Positions 53,596 through 62,920 are shown, counted from the stretch's first letter. The stretch is 64,000 nt of DNA from DASSUW01 sp963759375 (GCA_963759375.1 CAVWYY010000004.1:124001-188000); one strand, 5' to 3'. Numbers and translations are program-made. Notes: generated by a model from the letters alone, not told the origin.

Positions 53596-53892
53596 TCAGC
53601 TCGCGGCCACCGGCACCGGGTCGGGTCGCACGACCACGGTGTCCGCGACGGGCGTGATCTCGTCGGCGGGCATGCCGACGCGGTGAGCGTGCGCCCGGAC
53701 CGTCTCGGGGCTCTCGGCCTCGTAGATGCACACGGTGCCGAGGTCGCCGTTGTCCTCGCTGACGACATAGCTGCGGATCCAGCGGACGCCGGAGCCCGGC
53801 TTGTCGCCTTCGGCGGTGGAACGGGCAGCGGCGGCCTGGAGGTCCTCGACGGTGGCCCAGCCGTTGCGTCGTCTGATCGCGTAGAGCTGCAT
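53596..53892 (-). CDS. DUF4242 (SCO4226-like) small protein
   Basis: 98 residues: MQLYAIRRRNGWATVEDLQAAAARS, VRWIRSYVVSEDNGDLGTVCIYEAESPETVRAHAHRVGMPADEITPV. It matches the nickel-binding SCO4226-type ferredoxin-like fold found in Streptomyces. AAGGAG eight bases before ATG 53892 decides the start over a longer frame at 53964. It leads the operon with the large LuxR regulator, which starts just after its stop; it may be a ligand sensor for it, which is inference. Confidence 0.82.
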   Translation of the reverse strand: MQLYAIRRRNGWATVEDLQAAAARSTAEGDKPGSGVRWIRSYVVSEDNGDLGTVCIYEAESPETVRAHAHRVGMPADEITPVADTVVVRPDPVPVAAS

Positions 53893-53938
53893 GACTGTCT
53901 CCTTCTTTGGGTCGACGGGGGAGACCGTACGCCCGCCC

Positions 53939-53957
53939 AGCCGACGCGTCATCGGCT
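53939..53957 (-). terminator. Inverted repeat downstream of the permease operon
   Basis: AGCCGA - seven bases - TCGGCT in the 100-bp gap between the permease stop and the DUF4242 start. It could end the permease transcript or be an operator for the next one; weak evidence. Confidence 0.3.
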
Positions 53958-53992
53958 GAACCACCGTAGTTTCGCGGGTGCTGTGCCGTATT

Positions 53993-55492
53993 TCAGCGGG
54001 TGACCATCTCCTGGGCCTCGGTGAGGTCGCCCATCGCCGTGCTCGTCGCGACGCGGTCCTGCGGGCGCTTCAGCAGCACGTAGAGCAGGCCGACGATCGA
54101 CAGCACGCCGAAGATCAGGACGATCGCCCACACCTGGTAGAACTTCGCGCCGACCGGGGCCAGGACCGTGCGCGGCCAGGCGATGTTGATCGCCTCGAAA
54201 GTCAGCCACGCCACCGCCGCGATGTTCACCGGCAGCGCGAGGCGCCCGAGGCTGAACAGCCCGGCCGGCTTCCAGCGGCCGGTCAGCCGCGCGTACAGCG
54301 CGGCCACGCAGACGAGCCAGAAGCTGATGTAGAAGCCGCCCGAGCCGAACGTGATCAGCGTGTTCACCGCGCGGGCGTTGAGGCCGAACAGCAGGCCGCA
54401 GGCCGACACGGTCGCGGCCACGGCCAGTGCGGCCAGCGGGATCTGGTTGCCGCTGACGCGCCGCAGGACCGACGAGCCGGGGAGCATCCGGTCGCGGCTG
54501 AGCGAGAACAGCACACGCACACCCGTCGCCTGGACGGCGATCCCGCAGGCCACGAACGCCGCCAGGACGACGATCTCGAACGGCTTCTCGATCCACGAGC
54601 CGAACGCCGCCGTGACCGCCGGTGTGACCGGGTCCAGGACCTCGCCCGCCATGATCGCCTGGGTGTCCTCGAACGACAGCCCGATCGCGATCGAGTTGAG
54701 GATGATCACGGCGCCGACCGAGCTGAGCGAGAACAGGATCGCCCGCGGCACGCGCCGCATGGGGTTGACGGTCTCCTCCGACACCGAGCCGCAGGAGTCG
54801 AAGCCGACGAACGCCCAGCCGCTGATCGCAATCGCGGCGAGGAACGCGGCGAAGTAGCTGTTGCTGGCGAAGCTGGCCTGCGCGCCGAGGCCCTCCCACA
54901 GGTACGAGATCGGATGGTTGCGGAAGAACAGCAGCAGCAGGAAGCCGATCAGCAGGCTGGCGATGCACTCGGCGATGATCCCGACGTTGACCACGTACTT
55001 GAGCGGGTTCAGGCCGACCGCGTTGACGGTCGTGGTGATCACCAGCAGGGCGAGCGCCCACAGCACCTGCTGGTTGGCCGACGGTGTGACGTCGAACACC
55101 GCCGCCAGCCACACGGAGCCGAAGTACGCCACGGCGGTGACCGTGAGCATCAACGTCCACACGTACAGCCACCCGGCGAACCAGGCGTACGTGGGGCCGA
55201 CGAGCCGTCGGCTCCACTGGTAGATCCCGCCGGCGATCGGATACTGCGACGCGAGCTCGGCGAACACGCAGGCCACCAGCAGCTGCCCGGCCAGCACGAT
55301 GAACAGCGCCCACACCCACGCCGGGCCGGCCGCGAACGTGGCCAGCGAGATGATCGCGTAGAGGCCGACGACCGGCGAGATGAACGCGAAGCCGACCGCG
55401 AAGTTGGTCCAGAACGACAGCGAGCGCTTGAGCTCCTGCTTGTAGCCGAAGCTCTCGAGGACGCCCTCGTCGGTGAGGTTGCTGGTGCTCAT
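53993..55492 (-). CDS. APC-family amino-acid/polyamine permease
   Basis: 499 residues with 12 membrane helices. The N-terminus SFWTNFAVGFAFISPVVGLYAI, the conserved ASQYPIAGGIYQWSRRLVGP, GWAFVGFDSCGSVSEET, and FSLSRDRMLPG are typical of the eukaryote-like GABA/choline permease group in APC. It should import a cationic or zwitterionic amine. It overlaps the ureohydrolase gene stop as ATGA, so the permease probably brings in that enzyme's guanidino substrate. It is the last gene of the four-gene operon. Confidence 0.92.
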   Translation of the reverse strand: MSTSNLTDEGVLESFGYKQELKRSLSFWTNFAVGFAFISPVVGLYAIISLATFAAGPAWVWALFIVLAGQLLVACVFAELASQYPIAGGIYQWSRRLVGPTYAWFAGWLYVWTLMLTVTAVAYFGSVWLAAVFDVTPSANQQVLWALALLVITTTVNAVGLNPLKYVVNVGIIAECIASLLIGFLLLLFFRNHPISYLWEGLGAQASFASNSYFAAFLAAIAISGWAFVGFDSCGSVSEETVNPMRRVPRAILFSLSSVGAVIILNSIAIGLSFEDTQAIMAGEVLDPVTPAVTAAFGSWIEKPFEIVVLAAFVACGIAVQATGVRVLFSLSRDRMLPGSSVLRRVSGNQIPLAALAVAATVSACGLLFGLNARAVNTLITFGSGGFYISFWLVCVAALYARLTGRWKPAGLFSLGRLALPVNIAAVAWLTFEAINIAWPRTVLAPVGAKFYQVWAIVLIFGVLSIVGLLYVLLKRPQDRVATSTAMGDLTEAQEMVTR

Positions 55493-56461
55493 GAGGCCCT
55501 CCCGCCGCCGACCGCGGCGCCCTGCCGGGAGAGCGCGACGAGCGACAGCATCTCGAAGATCGCGTTGGCCGCGAACAGGGCGGTGACCTGGCCCGGGGCC
55601 GTCGTAGGTGGGGGCGACCTCCACGACGTCGAAGCCGACGAAGGGCAGGTCCGTGCAGGCGCGCAGGAACTTGAGCGCCTCGAAGCTCGTCGGCCCGCCC
55701 ACCTCCGGCGTCCCGGTGCCGGGGCAGTAGGCGGGGTCGACGAAGTCGACGTCGAACGTCAGGAACGCCGGGCCGCCCGCCAACCGGTCCCGCGCGTGGT
55801 CGGCCAGGGCCTGCGGCGTCCACTCCGCGAGCTCGTGCCAGGGGATCGTCTCCACCCCGAGGTCTCCGGGGATCGCCTCGTCGTCGGCGCCGTAGAGGGG
55901 GCCGCGCATGCCGACCTGCAGCGTGCGCGCGGGATCGAGGATCCCCTCCTCGATCGCCCGCCGGAACATCGTGCCGTGGCTGTACGGCCGGCCGTTGTAG
56001 GCGTCCCAGAGGTCGGTGTGCGAGTCGAAGTGCAGCAGCCCGAGCGTCCCGTGCACGGACGCGACCGCCCGCAGCTCGGCGAGCGTGACCGAGTGGTCGC
56101 CGCCCATCCCGACCGGGACGACGCCGGCCGCCGCGATCGGCCGCACGAAGTCCTCGATGCGCGCCAGCGTGTCCTCGATGTAGCCCGGGACGGTGTGCGC
56201 GTCGCCGTAGTCGATCGTCGAGAGCTCGCCGAACACCTGCACGCGCTGGACGGCGTTGTAGGTGCGGATCATGCCGCTGGCCGAGCGCACGGCCTCGGGC
56301 CCGAACCGGGCGCCCGAGCGGAACGACGTGCCGCCGTCCCACGGCATGCCGAACACCGCGGCGTGCGCGCCCTCGAGCGAGGTGACGTGCGGGAGTCGCG
56401 CGTACGTGCGCGGTCCCGTGAACCGGGGCGCGGCGAGCGCATCCGGCGGCTGGTGCATCAT
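55489..56461 (-). CDS. Ureohydrolase (agmatinase/guanidinobutyrase-like), frameshift near the 3' end
   Basis: The manganese-dependent arginase fold is complete: FGMPWDGGTSFRSGARFGP, GMGGDHSV, HFDSHTDLWD, FLTFDVDFVDPAYCPGTGTPEVGG. It splits a guanidino compound into urea and an amine. After VVEVAPTYDGPG the frame runs out of homology; in the adjacent frame the normal ending QVTALFAANAIFEMLSLVALS continues to TGA at 55489-55491. Removing one base from the C4 run (G4 at 55595-55598 on the plus strand) restores it. The restored stop overlaps the permease ATG (ATGA), which supports the error reading. ATG 56461 overlaps the upstream SDR stop. Confidence 0.9.
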
Positions 56462-57180
56462 CGGGTTGTCCCTCCGTTCGGCTGTATGACCTGGCCGACC
56501 AGCGCGATCGCGGCGTCGCCGCACAGGAACGCGACGACCTCCGCGATGTCCTCCGGACGGCCGACCCGCCCGAGCGGCACGTCCTGCGCGTACCGCTCGA
56601 TCATCTCGGCCAGCGAGATGCCGGCATCGTCGGCGTCCACCTGCAGCTGCGGCGTGTCGGTGATCCCCGGCGCGATCGCGTTGACCGCCACCCCGTGCGG
56701 GCCGAGCGCCCGCGCCGCGCTCTTGACGAGCGCGATCAGCCCGCCCTTCGACGCCGCGTACGGCGTCGCGTTGGGCCAGCCGATGACGCCCCACTCGGAG
56801 GCGATGACGACGACGCGTCCGTATCCGCGCGCCGCCATCCCCGGCGCGGTGAGCTCGAGCAGCGTCGCGGTGCCGATCAGGTTGACGTCGATCGTGCGCG
56901 CCCACTCCGCGGGCGTCGTCGCCTCGAACGGCGCCATCGTCATGTACGCGTGGTTGGCGACGAGGACGTCCACGTCGCCGATCGCCGCGACCGCGCCGGC
57001 GGCGGCGTCGGGGTCGGCGACGTCGAACGGGTACGCGGTCCCGCCGATCCGGTCGGCGACGGCGTGCGCGTTCTCCGCGTTGAGGTCGTTGACCGCCACG
57101 GTGTGCCCGTCGCGCGCCAGCCGCGCGGCGATCGCCGCGCCCATGCCCTGGCCCGCGCCGGTGACGAGCGCCGTGCTCAC
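56458..57180 (-). CDS. Short-chain dehydrogenase/reductase 1
   Basis: 240 residues from GTG 57180. Classical SDR: TGAGQGMGAAIAARL (cofactor), VLVANHAYM in the NNAG position, Ser/Tyr/Lys in VVVIASEWGVIGWPNATPYAASKGG, and IAPGITDTPQL. NAD(H) is favoured by VNDLN after strand 2 (acidic residue). It overlaps SDR 2 (GTGA) and the ureohydrolase (ATGA). It may oxidise the amine- or alcohol-derived product of the pathway. Confidence 0.9.
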   Translation of the reverse strand: MSTALVTGAGQGMGAAIAARLARDGHTVAVNDLNAENAHAVADRIGGTAYPFDVADPDAAAGAVAAIGDVDVLVANHAYMTMAPFEATTPAEWARTIDVNLIGTATLLELTAPGMAARGYGRVVVIASEWGVIGWPNATPYAASKGGLIALVKSAARALGPHGVAVNAIAPGITDTPQLQVDADDAGISLAEMIERYAQDVPLGRVGRPEDIAEVVAFLCGDAAIALVGQVIQPNGGTTR

Positions 57181-57860
57181 ACGACCGCCCCGGCGTTCGG
57201 CGAGATGACCTGGCCGACGAGGTTGTGCGCGCCGCGGGTGACGAAGCGCACGGTCTCGGCGATCTCCTCGGGCGCGACGAGCCGCTGCAGCACGAGCGAG
57301 TCGACGTACGCCGGGTTGCGCATGTCCGGCGTCATCAGCGGCGTGTCGGTCGGCCCGGGCGCGACGCAGTTGACGCGCACGCCGTGCGGCGCCGCCTCGA
57401 CGGCGAGGCTCTTGGTGAACGCGTGGATCGCGCCCTTGGCCGCCGCGTAGTGGGCGGCGTCGGCGTCGCCGCACAGGGCGAGCTCGGAGCCGATCGTGCA
57501 GATCGCGCCCGCGCCGCGCCCGCGCATGCGCGCGTACGCGCTGCGTGCGAGGTTGATCGTGCCGCCGAGCTGCACGGCGAGCATCCGCCGCCACGCCTCC
57601 ACGCCGGTCTCGCCGACCGCCGCCGGCTCGTAGTAGCCCGCGGCGGTGACCACGACCTCGACCGGGCCGAGCTCGGCCTCGGCGCGGGCGACGGCGGCCT
57701 CGACCGCCTCGGCGTCGGCGACGTCGGCCTGCAGGGCGAGCTCGAAGCCGTCCGCCGGCGTCAGGTCGAGCGCGGCGATCGCGAGACCGTCGGCGGCCAG
57801 TGCGGCCGCGCACGCGCGGCCGATGCCGGACGCCGCCCCACTGACCACCGCGCACGCCAT
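57177..57860 (-). CDS. Short-chain dehydrogenase/reductase 2
   Basis: 227 residues, ATG 57860. Cofactor loop SGAASGIGRACAAAL, VVVTAAGYYEP, catalytic Ser (TIGSELALCGDADAAHYAAAKGA, with Tyr and Lys) and VAPGPTDTPLM. Asp after strand 2 (ALDLTP) favours NAD. It is the first gene of the operon, 54 bp from the divergent PucR-type regulator, which probably controls it. The two SDRs are distant paralogues. Confidence 0.9.
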   Translation of the reverse strand: MACAVVSGAASGIGRACAAALAADGLAIAALDLTPADGFELALQADVADAEAVEAAVARAEAELGPVEVVVTAAGYYEPAAVGETGVEAWRRMLAVQLGGTINLARSAYARMRGRGAGAICTIGSELALCGDADAAHYAAAKGAIHAFTKSLAVEAAPHGVRVNCVAPGPTDTPLMTPDMRNPAYVDSLVLQRLVAPEEIAETVRFVTRGAHNLVGQVISPNAGAVV

Positions 57861-57906
57861 GGTGGGCGGAAGCTATCCCCGGCGGCATGCGCAGGGCTAT
57901 TGTGCG

Positions 57907-57916
57907 ATCGTACGAT
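57907..57916. promoter_or_regulatory. Palindrome at the PucR start
   Basis: ATCGTACGAT, a perfect 10-bp palindrome that overlaps the ATG of the pucR-like gene (57915-57917) and lies in the 54-bp gap to the catabolic operon. It could be the regulator's own site. Confidence 0.35.
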
Positions 57917-59388
57917 GCCGACGCCGACCGTTCGGACGCTGGCGGACGATCCAGAGCTCGGCCTGCGGCTGGTCGCGGGCGCCGAGGAGGCCGGCCGCGC
58001 GGTGGCGGGCGCGCACACGACCGACCTCGACCAGCCCGCGCGCTACCTGCTGCCCGGGGAGCTGGTGCTGACCAACGGGCTGTGGACCGAGCACGTCGAC
58101 GGCACGACATGGGCGGCCGCGGTGGCGACGCGCCGGCGCCGCGGCGATCGGCTTCGGGCTGGCGGACCACCACCCGGAGATCCCCGCCGACCTGCTGGCT
58201 GCGTGCGAGGAGCTCGGCCTGCCGCTGCTCGAGGTCCCCGAGGAGCTGTCGTTCTCGATGATCGCCGCCGCGGTCGCCGACGACTCGGGGCTGCGGCTGC
58301 AGCTCTCGCGCACCAGGCGCCTGCTCCAGCGGCTCGGGGCGGGCGGCGGCCACGCCGCGCTGCTCGACTTCCTGCGCCAGGAGACCCGGCTCGACGTGTG
58401 GCTCGTCGGGCCGGGCGGCCTGCCGATCTGCGACCCGCCGCCCGACGCCGAGCTGGCCCGCGCGGCCGCGCGCGCCGCCCGCCGCGGCGAGCTCCCGGCG
58501 GCGATCGGGGAGAGCGCCTGCGCGTTCGCCGCCGCTCCGGTCGTCGCCGCCCGCACCGCGGTGCTCGTCGGCGCGCCGCTCGGCGACATCGGCGACGACG
58601 CGCGGCTGGTGATCGACCAGGTCACCGCCTACGTGGTGCTCGAGGACGCTCGCGCGCGGGCGCAGGAGGAGGGTCGTCGCACGCTGGCGGCCGAGCTCGT
58701 CGAGCTGGCGTGGAGCGGCGACCTCGGCGCCGCCGCGCTCGCGGCGCGGCTGCGCGCCCTCGGGTTCGCCGGCGGCGCGGTCACCGTCGTCGCGTCGGCC
58801 AACGACCCGCGCGACGTGACCTACGCCGGACTCGGCCTCGGCGCCACCAGCGTCTCCGCCCGCCATCGCGACGCGCTCGTCCTGCTCGTCGAGTCCGACG
58901 AGGAGGAGCTGACCGGCCGGCTGGCGGCCCTGATCGCCGACGGCGGCGACGATCCGGTGATCGGGGCCGGGCGCCCGATCGCCGACCCGTCGGACCCCGC
59001 CGCGCTGCGGCAGTCGCTCGCCGAGGCGATCACCGCGCTCGCGCTCGCGCGCACGCGGCCGGAGGGCCAGCGGGTCGTGCGCCACCTCGACATCGGGTCA
59101 CATGCCTCGCTGCTCGACTTCGTCGACCGCCAGGTGCTGCTGTCGTTCCGCGAGTCGGTGCTCGGCCCGCTCGAGCGCTGGGACCGCGAGCACGACGCCG
59201 AGCTCGTGCGCACGCTGCAGGCGTTCCTGGCCAACGACGGTCAGTGGCGCGTGACCGCCGCGCAGCTGCACATCCACCACAACACGCTGCGCTACCGGAT
59301 CGGCCGCGTGGCCACGCTCAGCGGCCGCGACGCCGAGACGACCGCCGGCCGCGTCGACTTCGCGCTGGCGCTCGCCGTTCCCGGCTAG
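57915..59388 (+). CDS. PucR-family transcriptional regulator, frameshifted
   Basis: The N-terminal PucR domain (TVRTLADDPELGLRLVAGAEE ... TDLDQPARYLLPGELVLTNGLW) is in the frame starting at ATG 57915. One extra base near 58129-58131 shifts the rest, which resumes AGAAAIGFGLADHHPEIPADLL and runs through a GGDEF-like/central region to the C-terminal PucR HTH (LVRTLQAFLANDGQWRVTAAQLHIHHNTLRYRIGRV). Corrected length is about 490 residues. PucR proteins activate nitrogen-compound catabolism on binding a pathway metabolite. It is divergent from the ureohydrolase operon, its likely target. Confidence 0.88.
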
Positions 59389-59448
59389 GCGTCCTGAGCC
59401 GAAACCTCGACGGCAGTCGGCGGCGCCGCGGAGCCGTCGATCTTCCGG

Positions 59449-60210
59449 CTAGACGCGCGCGACGTCCTGCTCGACGAGGCGGTTCCACTCCGCCTTGTCC
59501 TCGCGCCAGCCCTCTTCGGTCCGGGTGCGCTTCCAGTACCCGGAGATCGAGAGCGCCTCGCGCGGCAGCCCGCGGTCGACGAGCAGGTGGCGGCGCAGGG
59601 CGCGCACCGCGCTCGCCTCGCCGTGCACGAACGCGTGGACGTCGCCGGGCGGGAAGTCGAGCGCCGCGACCGCGTCGACGAGCTCGCCGTCGCCGCGCAG
59701 CCAGCGCAGGCGCAGGTCGCCGGGCGTGTCGAGCGGCTGCTCCTCCTCGGGGCCGTCGACCGCGATCAGCACGTGCACCGGCGTGCCGGCCGGGATGCGC
59801 CGCAGCGAGGCGGCGATCGCCGGGATCACGCTGGCGTCGCCGGCCATCAGGTGCCAGTCGGCGTCGGGGTCCGGCGTGTAGGCGCCGCCCGGGCCGAGCA
59901 GCAGCAGCTCGTCGCCCGGTTGCGCGTGCTCGGCCCACGGCCCGGCCACGCCGGTAGCGCCGTGCACCACGAAGTCGATCGTCAGGCGCTCGCCGTCCCA
60001 CTCGCGCACGGTGTACGTGCGCGTGCGCGGCTCGTCCTCGCCCGGCGGGGTGATCCGGAGCTTGACGTAGTGGTCGGTGAACGCGCCGGCGCCGAGGCCC
60101 TGGAGCTCCTCGCCGCCGAGCACGACGCGGACCATCTGCGGCGTCAGCCGGCGCGTCTCGAGGACGCGGGCGCGGCGGGGCGTCGGCGTCGACGGGTCGA
60201 GTCGGGCCAT
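59449..60210 (-). CDS. Siderophore-interacting protein (FAD-dependent ferric reductase) 1
   Basis: 253 residues. FAD-binding region RRLTPQMVRVVLGGEELQGL, TRTYTVREWDGERLTIDFVVHG, and GPGGAYTP. The C-terminal SIP domain includes DGPEEEQPLDTPGDLRLRWL, and ends SISGYWKRTRTEEGWREDKAEWNRL. Such proteins reduce ferric siderophores with NAD(P)H to free the iron. The second one, at 62921-63661, neighbours an ABC ATPase. ATG 60210 is clear. It is downstream of the secreted hydrolase gene on the same strand. Confidence 0.92.
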   Translation of the reverse strand: MARLDPSTPTPRRARVLETRRLTPQMVRVVLGGEELQGLGAGAFTDHYVKLRITPPGEDEPRTRTYTVREWDGERLTIDFVVHGATGVAGPWAEHAQPGDELLLLGPGGAYTPDPDADWHLMAGDASVIPAIAASLRRIPAGTPVHVLIAVDGPEEEQPLDTPGDLRLRWLRGDGELVDAVAALDFPPGDVHAFVHGEASAVRALRRHLLVDRGLPREALSISGYWKRTRTEEGWREDKAEWNRLVEQDVARV

Positions 60211-60264
60211 CGTCGAAGTTCACGGAGCATCACCGCCTCGGCAAGCCGAACGCTGCCCTCGTGC

Positions 60265-61620
60265 TCACCCCAAGCGGCGCAGGAACGGCACGACGGTCTT
60301 CACGAACGCGTTCTTCCTCGGCACCGCCGACAGCGGGTCGATGTGGTCGTACGTGCGGTGCCGGTCGACGAGCCGGAGCCTGCGAGCGACGTGCGAGCGC
60401 TTGGCCAGCCGCCGTGCGCCGTTGAGCACGCGGCCCGCGCCGAGCGAGGTCTCGATCGCGTAGATCGGCAGGCGGACGTCGTCGCCGTGCGTCGCGCGCA
60501 CGCCGAGCACCTTCTGCGCCGGGTTGCGCACGCCGCCGTTGACCGCCCCGCCGTCGAGGCTCAGCCGGCGCGGGTGGTACCAGGCGCTGCCGTCGATCCC
60601 GCGGATGCCGGAGAACATCGTCGCGGCCCGTTCGACCCTGCCGAGCTCGCCGTCGACCCATGGGCGCGGATCACCCTGAGAGGCCAGACGTCCGATGTGC
60701 ATGTGCACGAGGCTGAGGCTGTCGGGCGAGGTGCCGTCGTCGAGCGCGTAGCCATAGCCGCCGGCGTTCGTGGCCGCGACGGGCGGCTTGAGGTTGGCCG
60801 GCAGCAGTGGCCAGCCGCCCAGAACCGCCGGTGCGCCCGGGGCCAGGCGCGCGGAGGTCGAAGCGACGATGTTGAACACGCCGCCCGACCACGGCAGCCC
60901 GAGACCGGTCAGGTCCAGGAACGGCGAGCTCGACTGGAGGGCGGCAAGCTGCTGCTCGGCGGAGGCGCGGGTGAGCGCGGTGGAGCCTGCGGACGCGCCG
61001 CCGTCGATCAGCACCACGCCGTCCAGGTCGCGCGCGCCCGCGCGGCCGCTGAAGTCCCAGGTCGCGTACGCGACCGCGATCGTCGCGCCGAGCGAGTGGC
61101 CGCCGAGCACGACGCGGTCGCCCGTCTTGCGGGCCGCGCGCACGACGCGGCGCAGATCACGGATCGCGACGCCCATGCCCCACTGCCGCGCGTACGGGAC
61201 ATCGGCGTCCGGCACCGGCGTGAAGTGCGGCGAGACCGACGGGTCGCCGAGCCACTCGAGGTAGTAGCGGAACAGGTCGCGCGGCGTCGCCTTGCCGGCG
61301 AGCGCGCGGTCGAGCTCCGAGTGGTCCTCGAGGCGGTTCTCGCGCCGGTCGACCGACCACACGCGCCAGCCGGGCAGGCGGTCGACGAGTGCGCGGGCCA
61401 CGGGCCGGAAGTACGCGGCGCCGCCCGAGGTGCCGGGCACGAGGACGAGGATGTTGCGCGCGTGGCGCGGCCCCTGCTCGATCACCTTGATGCGGTCCAG
61501 CCGGGCCGGGCCGGGCGCCGGCGCGCCCTTGACCGTGAAGACGCGATCGGCCGAAGCCGCGGGCGCTCCGGTGAGCGCGATGATGATCGTCGACAATGTG
61601 AGCAGCCCGACGTGACGCAA
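60265..61620 (-). CDS. Secreted alpha/beta hydrolase
   Basis: 451 residues from TTG 61620, chosen for the AGGAGGAGA box at the right distance and because it makes a normal Sec signal peptide (LLTLSTIIIALTGAPAASA). The alpha/beta hydrolase core has the nucleophile elbow VVLGGHSLGATIAVAYATW, oxyanion segment LVLVPGTSGGAAYFRPV, and a late His in HIDPLSAVPRKN. It lacks an identified substrate; a lipase/esterase or peptidase role is possible. It starts base-to-base with the divergent TetR gene. Confidence 0.82.
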   Translation of the reverse strand: MRHVGLLTLSTIIIALTGAPAASADRVFTVKGAPAPGPARLDRIKVIEQGPRHARNILVLVPGTSGGAAYFRPVARALVDRLPGWRVWSVDRRENRLEDHSELDRALAGKATPRDLFRYYLEWLGDPSVSPHFTPVPDADVPYARQWGMGVAIRDLRRVVRAARKTGDRVVLGGHSLGATIAVAYATWDFSGRAGARDLDGVVLIDGGASAGSTALTRASAEQQLAALQSSSPFLDLTGLGLPWSGGVFNIVASTSARLAPGAPAVLGGWPLLPANLKPPVAATNAGGYGYALDDGTSPDSLSLVHMHIGRLASQGDPRPWVDGELGRVERAATMFSGIRGIDGSAWYHPRRLSLDGGAVNGGVRNPAQKVLGVRATHGDDVRLPIYAIETSLGAGRVLNGARRLAKRSHVARRLRLVDRHRTYDHIDPLSAVPRKNAFVKTVVPFLRRLG

Positions 61621-62205
61621 GTGTCTCCTCCTGTTACAGACCGCGCGGATGTTACGCCCCGCCCGAGCGCGCTCGACGCGTTTCTGCGCGCCCGCAAGCG
61701 CTTCCTGGCGTGCGAGCGGATCGACATGAGCAGCCTCGCTCAGGAGCTGGGCGTGAGCCGGGTCACGCTCTATCGCTGGGTCGGGTCCCGCGACCGCCTC
61801 CTGGTCGAGGTGATCTGGTCGCTCGCGAGCCGGACGCTCGAGAACATCGACGCCGAGGTCACAGAGCGCGGGCCCGAGCGCGTGGTCCGGATCGTCACCC
61901 GCTTCCTCGAGGACGTCATCACCAACGCCGGGATGCGGCGCTGGCTGGCCGAGGAGGGCGAGTCGGCGATGCGGCTGCTGACCCGGCACGAGACCGGCTT
62001 CCAGCCGCGGCTGATCGACGCGATGCAGGATCTGCTCGAGGACGAGACCGCGGCGGGCCGGCTCGACCTGCCGGTCGACCTGCGCGAGGTCGCCTACGTG
62101 ATCGTGCGGCTGATCGAGTCCTACACGTACCTGGACCTGATCACCGGGGAGGAGCCCGACGCCCGCCGCGCCGAGCCGATACTGCGGCTACTGCTGCGCG
62201 ACTGA
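61621..62205 (+). CDS. TetR-family regulator (QsdR-like)
   Basis: 194 residues from GTG 61621 (GTG 61612 is an alternative). The HTH is AFLRARKRFLACERIDMSSLAQELGVSRVTLYRWVGSRDRLLVEVIW. The C-terminal domain (VTRFLEDVITNAGMRRWLAEEGESAMRLLTRHETGFQP...) is of the QsdR type. Its start is adjacent to the hydrolase start on the other strand, leaving no gap, so each promoter must lie in the other gene. It probably controls the secreted hydrolase. Converges with the aldo/keto reductase (18-bp overlap). Confidence 0.85.
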   Translation: MSPPVTDRADVTPRPSALDAFLRARKRFLACERIDMSSLAQELGVSRVTLYRWVGSRDRLLVEVIWSLASRTLENIDAEVTERGPERVVRIVTRFLEDVITNAGMRRWLAEEGESAMRLLTRHETGFQPRLIDAMQDLLEDETAAGRLDLPVDLREVAYVIVRLIESYTYLDLITGEEPDARRAEPILRLLLRD

Positions 62206-62904
62206 CTCGTCCGACTCGAGCACGGCCAGGTTCTCGCGCAGGTGCTCGATCGACAGCGTGCCAGGGATCGGCAGGATCACCGGCGAGCGGCGCAGCAGCC
62301 AGGCGAGCTTGACCGCGTTCGGGGTTCCGTCATCGCCGCGGAGCGGGAAGTACGGCACGAACGGGATCCGCTCGCGCTCGCAGAAGTCCACGACGTCATC
62401 GGACTCCCGTGCCGCGCGGCTGTAGCGGTTCTGCACGGCGGCGACCGGCACGATCGCGCGCGCCCGCCCGATCTGCGCCACGCTCACGTCGGAGAGCCCG
62501 ACGTGGCGGATCGCGCCGCGGTCGACGTAGGCCTTGATCGCGCCCAGGCTCTCCTCCAGCGGCGTCTGCGGATCGACCCGGTGCAGGTAGTAGAGGTCGA
62601 TCGCCTCGACCCGCAGCGACTGCAGGCTCTGCTCGATCTGTCTCGTGAGCACCTCCGGCCGCCCTTCGCCCGGTCGGTACCCGCCCTTGGTGGCGACGAG
62701 CACGTCGCCGGCGCTGCCCTCGAGCGCCTCACCGATGGCGCGCTCGCTCTCGCCGCCGGTGTAGAGGTGTGCGGTGTCGATGTGTCGCACGCCCGCGGCG
62801 ACCGCCTCGCGGACGAACGTCACGTGCTCGCGGGCGGTGGTGAGGCGATTCGTGCCCAGGCCGATGCGGGGGACATCGAAGCCGGCAAGTCGGAAGGTGC
62901 TCAC
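62188..62904 (-). CDS. Aldo/keto reductase
   Basis: 238 residues, slightly short of the usual 270-330. GLGTNRLT and DTAHLYTGGESERAIGEAL hold the catalytic Asp and Tyr; the Lys is in VLVATKGGY and the His in YYLHRVDPQTPL. AVQNRYSRAARES and VPYFPL follow, then LLRRSPVILPIPGTLSIEHLREN, the NADPH-binding end. It reduces aldehydes or ketones. GTG 62904 is the start; it is 16 bp from the siderophore-interacting gene on the same strand. Confidence 0.92.
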   Translation of the reverse strand: MSTFRLAGFDVPRIGLGTNRLTTAREHVTFVREAVAAGVRHIDTAHLYTGGESERAIGEALEGSAGDVLVATKGGYRPGEGRPEVLTRQIEQSLQSLRVEAIDLYYLHRVDPQTPLEESLGAIKAYVDRGAIRHVGLSDVSVAQIGRARAIVPVAAVQNRYSRAARESDDVVDFCERERIPFVPYFPLRGDDGTPNAVKLAWLLRRSPVILPIPGTLSIEHLRENLAVLESDESVAQQ

Positions 62905-62920
62905 GCCCCACAGGCTAGGA

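Noticed and set aside
50897..53686. 929-residue open frame on the plus strand
   Set aside because: Shadow of the LuxR regulator, which has Walker and HTH motifs on the minus strand.
53978..57208. 1076-residue open frame on the plus strand
   Set aside because: Antisense to the permease, ureohydrolase and SDR genes; composition is the usual high-GC shadow.
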